Origin: Desulfococcaceae bacterium
Lineage (GTDB): Bacteria > Desulfobacterota > Desulfobacteria > Desulfobacterales > Desulfosalsimonadaceae
Direction of reading: 5' to 3'
Length of the DNA stretch: 42,330 nt
NCBI GenBank assembly: GCA_030145385.1
Contig: JAQYVU010000035.1
Location: 1-42,330, forward strand
In this document: positions 41,708 to 42,330 of the stretch, piece by piece
Layout: each line of letters opens with the position of its first letter
How positions within the stretch are numbered: the first letter of the stretch is position 1
The notes under the pieces: generated by a model
Told to the model about the DNA's origin: nothing
The model's input: the letters and a program-made list of their open reading frames with translations, nothing else
Database searches by the model: none
Position numbers and translations under genes: made by a program

Positions 41708-41800
41708 ACCTTAACACATTGTCCCGTTTTTGGGGTCCAGTATACACCTCGTTCCCACTAAGAAGCGAGGAAGCAGAGGACGAGCGACCTTATAGCCATT

Positions 41801-42188
41801 TTACTCTCTAAACCATTCATATGTTTTTGTAGGTTTCCCAAAAACTTCAACAAGGTCGTTCTCCTGACAAGGAAGTTTATACCACTTTTGAGTACCTCTG
41901 AGCCTGAACTTTCCCTTACGCATAATACTTATTTGCAAAATCTTATTGCGACTAACCACAAAAGACAGAAACGGGCCACAATCAATTTCTTTTGTTGATT
42001 GTGGCCATAAGCCAACGAAGGGTGTGTTTTCGATTGGTGTCATATCCAAAACTTTTGCACCTGGAATTTTTTTTATTTCTTCTATGGATAAAGTATCAGA
42101 TTCAAACTCAAGAACGCCTGGAATATTAATATCAATTGCAGGCTTCCCATCATAAGGTTTATTTGGCGTCCCTAATTCAATTATATAA
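41801..42188 (-). pseudogene. Hypothetical protein, 5' end removed by an IS66-like insertion
   Basis: The minus-strand frame is open from 42196 to the stop at 41801 but has no start codon before Met at 42049. The readable product is YIIELGTPNKPYDGKPAIDINIPGV, where I stop the quotation at its natural breaks: YIIELGTPNKPYDG, KPAIDINIPGVLEFE, IPGAKVLDMTPIENTPF, WYKLPCQENDLVEVFGKP. The left boundary coincides with GTAAGCG at 42189, the typical terminus of IS66-family elements. The N-terminal part of the gene should therefore lie beyond that element. I do not recognise the family. Confidence 0.65.
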
Positions 42189-42330
42189 GTAAGCGCTCAA
42201 GGAACCCCATCTTCACAGAAGATATAAGATCTGTCATGGTGTCCGTCAAATCAATTCAGATGAGGAGACGATATTATGACAGCAGACAAATCACGAGAAG
42301 AGTTATTGGAAGAGAAGCGCCGGTTCTGGA
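42189..42330 (+). mobile_element. Left end of a probable IS66-family element (partial)
   Basis: GTAAGCG at 42189-42195 matches the terminal bases typical of IS66-family inverted repeats. It cuts an open reading frame and is followed after 80 bp by a gene start that fits the IS66 accessory gene. The expected 8-bp target duplication would be TTATATAA (42181-42188), to be found again at the far end outside the window. Confidence 0.65.
42276..42330 (+). CDS. Start of a probable IS66 accessory protein TnpA (partial)
   Basis: ATG 42276 follows GAGGAG (42262-42267). The 18 visible residues (MTADKSREELLEEKRRFW) resemble the beginning of IS66 TnpA-type proteins, which continue with an Arg/Trp-rich helix-turn-helix. 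Too short for certainty; the call rests on this start and on the GTAAGCG terminus upstream. Confidence 0.5.
   Translation, partial: MTADKSREELLEEKRRFW

Larger units (their letters stand above)
40328..41744. mobile_element. IS3-family insertion sequence, about 1.42 kb
   Basis: Terminal inverted repeats are TATAGTGGACCC at the left and GGGTCCAGTATA at the right, with an inner shared block TTAAGGTGTRCTC (40366-40378 and the complement near 41699-41712). Outside these, CAC (40325-40327 and 41745-41747) is a 3-bp target duplication, as expected for IS3. If the element is counted from TGGACC to GGTCCA instead, it spans 40333-41739. It contains orfA and orfB on the minus strand. A hairpin AAATTTCAGCGC/GCGCTGAAATTT lies at 40429-40480. 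Confidence 0.85.

Overview
The window looks like a chromosomal segment of an anaerobic Desulfobacterota-type bacterium (sulfate-reducer or syntroph lineage). This is an inference. It rests on the close resemblance, from memory, of the acyl-CoA dehydrogenase at 5014-6177 to the non-decarboxylating glutaryl-CoA dehydrogenase of Desulfococcus, on a BadH-type dehydrogenase, on an ADP-forming acyl-CoA synthetase and on the general gene style. No rRNA, tRNA or CRISPR array was seen.

Layout. (1) 1-6334: a plus-strand beta-oxidation cluster, comprising a 3-hydroxyacyl-CoA dehydrogenase (5'-truncated), a 594-aa acyl-CoA dehydrogenase, a thiolase, a BadH-like SDR and a glutaryl/cyclohexenecarbonyl-CoA-type dehydrogenase. 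Together they suggest anaerobic degradation of an alicyclic or dicarboxylic acid through CoA esters. (2) 6680-7231: a YefM-YoeB toxin-antitoxin pair with a TGTACA-type operator. (3) 7449-11029: minus-strand small genes (an unknown 133-aa protein, an exported DUF2780 protein, a DUF4442 hot-dog protein, a membrane-anchored unknown protein, an alpha/beta hydrolase). (4) 11336-16143: glycosyltransferase, recN and citrate synthase. (5) 16242-19497: ADP-forming acyl-CoA synthetase (two overlapping subunit genes) and a metallo-beta-lactamase-fold hydrolase. (6) 20740-21882: an exported beta-helix protein with an IPTL-CTERM sorting tail. (7) 22040-35557: an accessory island on the minus strand. It carries a 2564-aa Rhs/YD-repeat protein with signal peptide, Ig-like repeats, an NHL propeller and an RHS core, a TPR candidate immunity gene, two displaced Rhs C-terminal cassettes each followed by an AT-rich membrane-protein gene, and a dead REP-associated tyrosine transposase (RAYT) with REP-like palindromes. 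(8) 36762-40154: a lipoprotein and priA. (9) 40328-42330: an IS3-family element, a gene fragment, and the start of what looks like an IS66-family element that cut that gene.

Two structures stand out. First, nine long imperfect palindromes (roughly 90-160 bp) lie between genes, mostly touching stop codons. Each has its own self-complementary arms, but all share the hexamer CAAGGC on one arm facing a poorly pairing AACRC-type box on the other. I know no name for this family. Second, the Rhs locus combines a teneurin-like domain order with a graveyard of C-terminal cassettes whose edges coincide with REP-like repeats, a 14-bp inverted duplication and a 0.58-kb direct repeat of the RHS core.

Family assignments come from reading motifs and from memory of the families; no database search was run.
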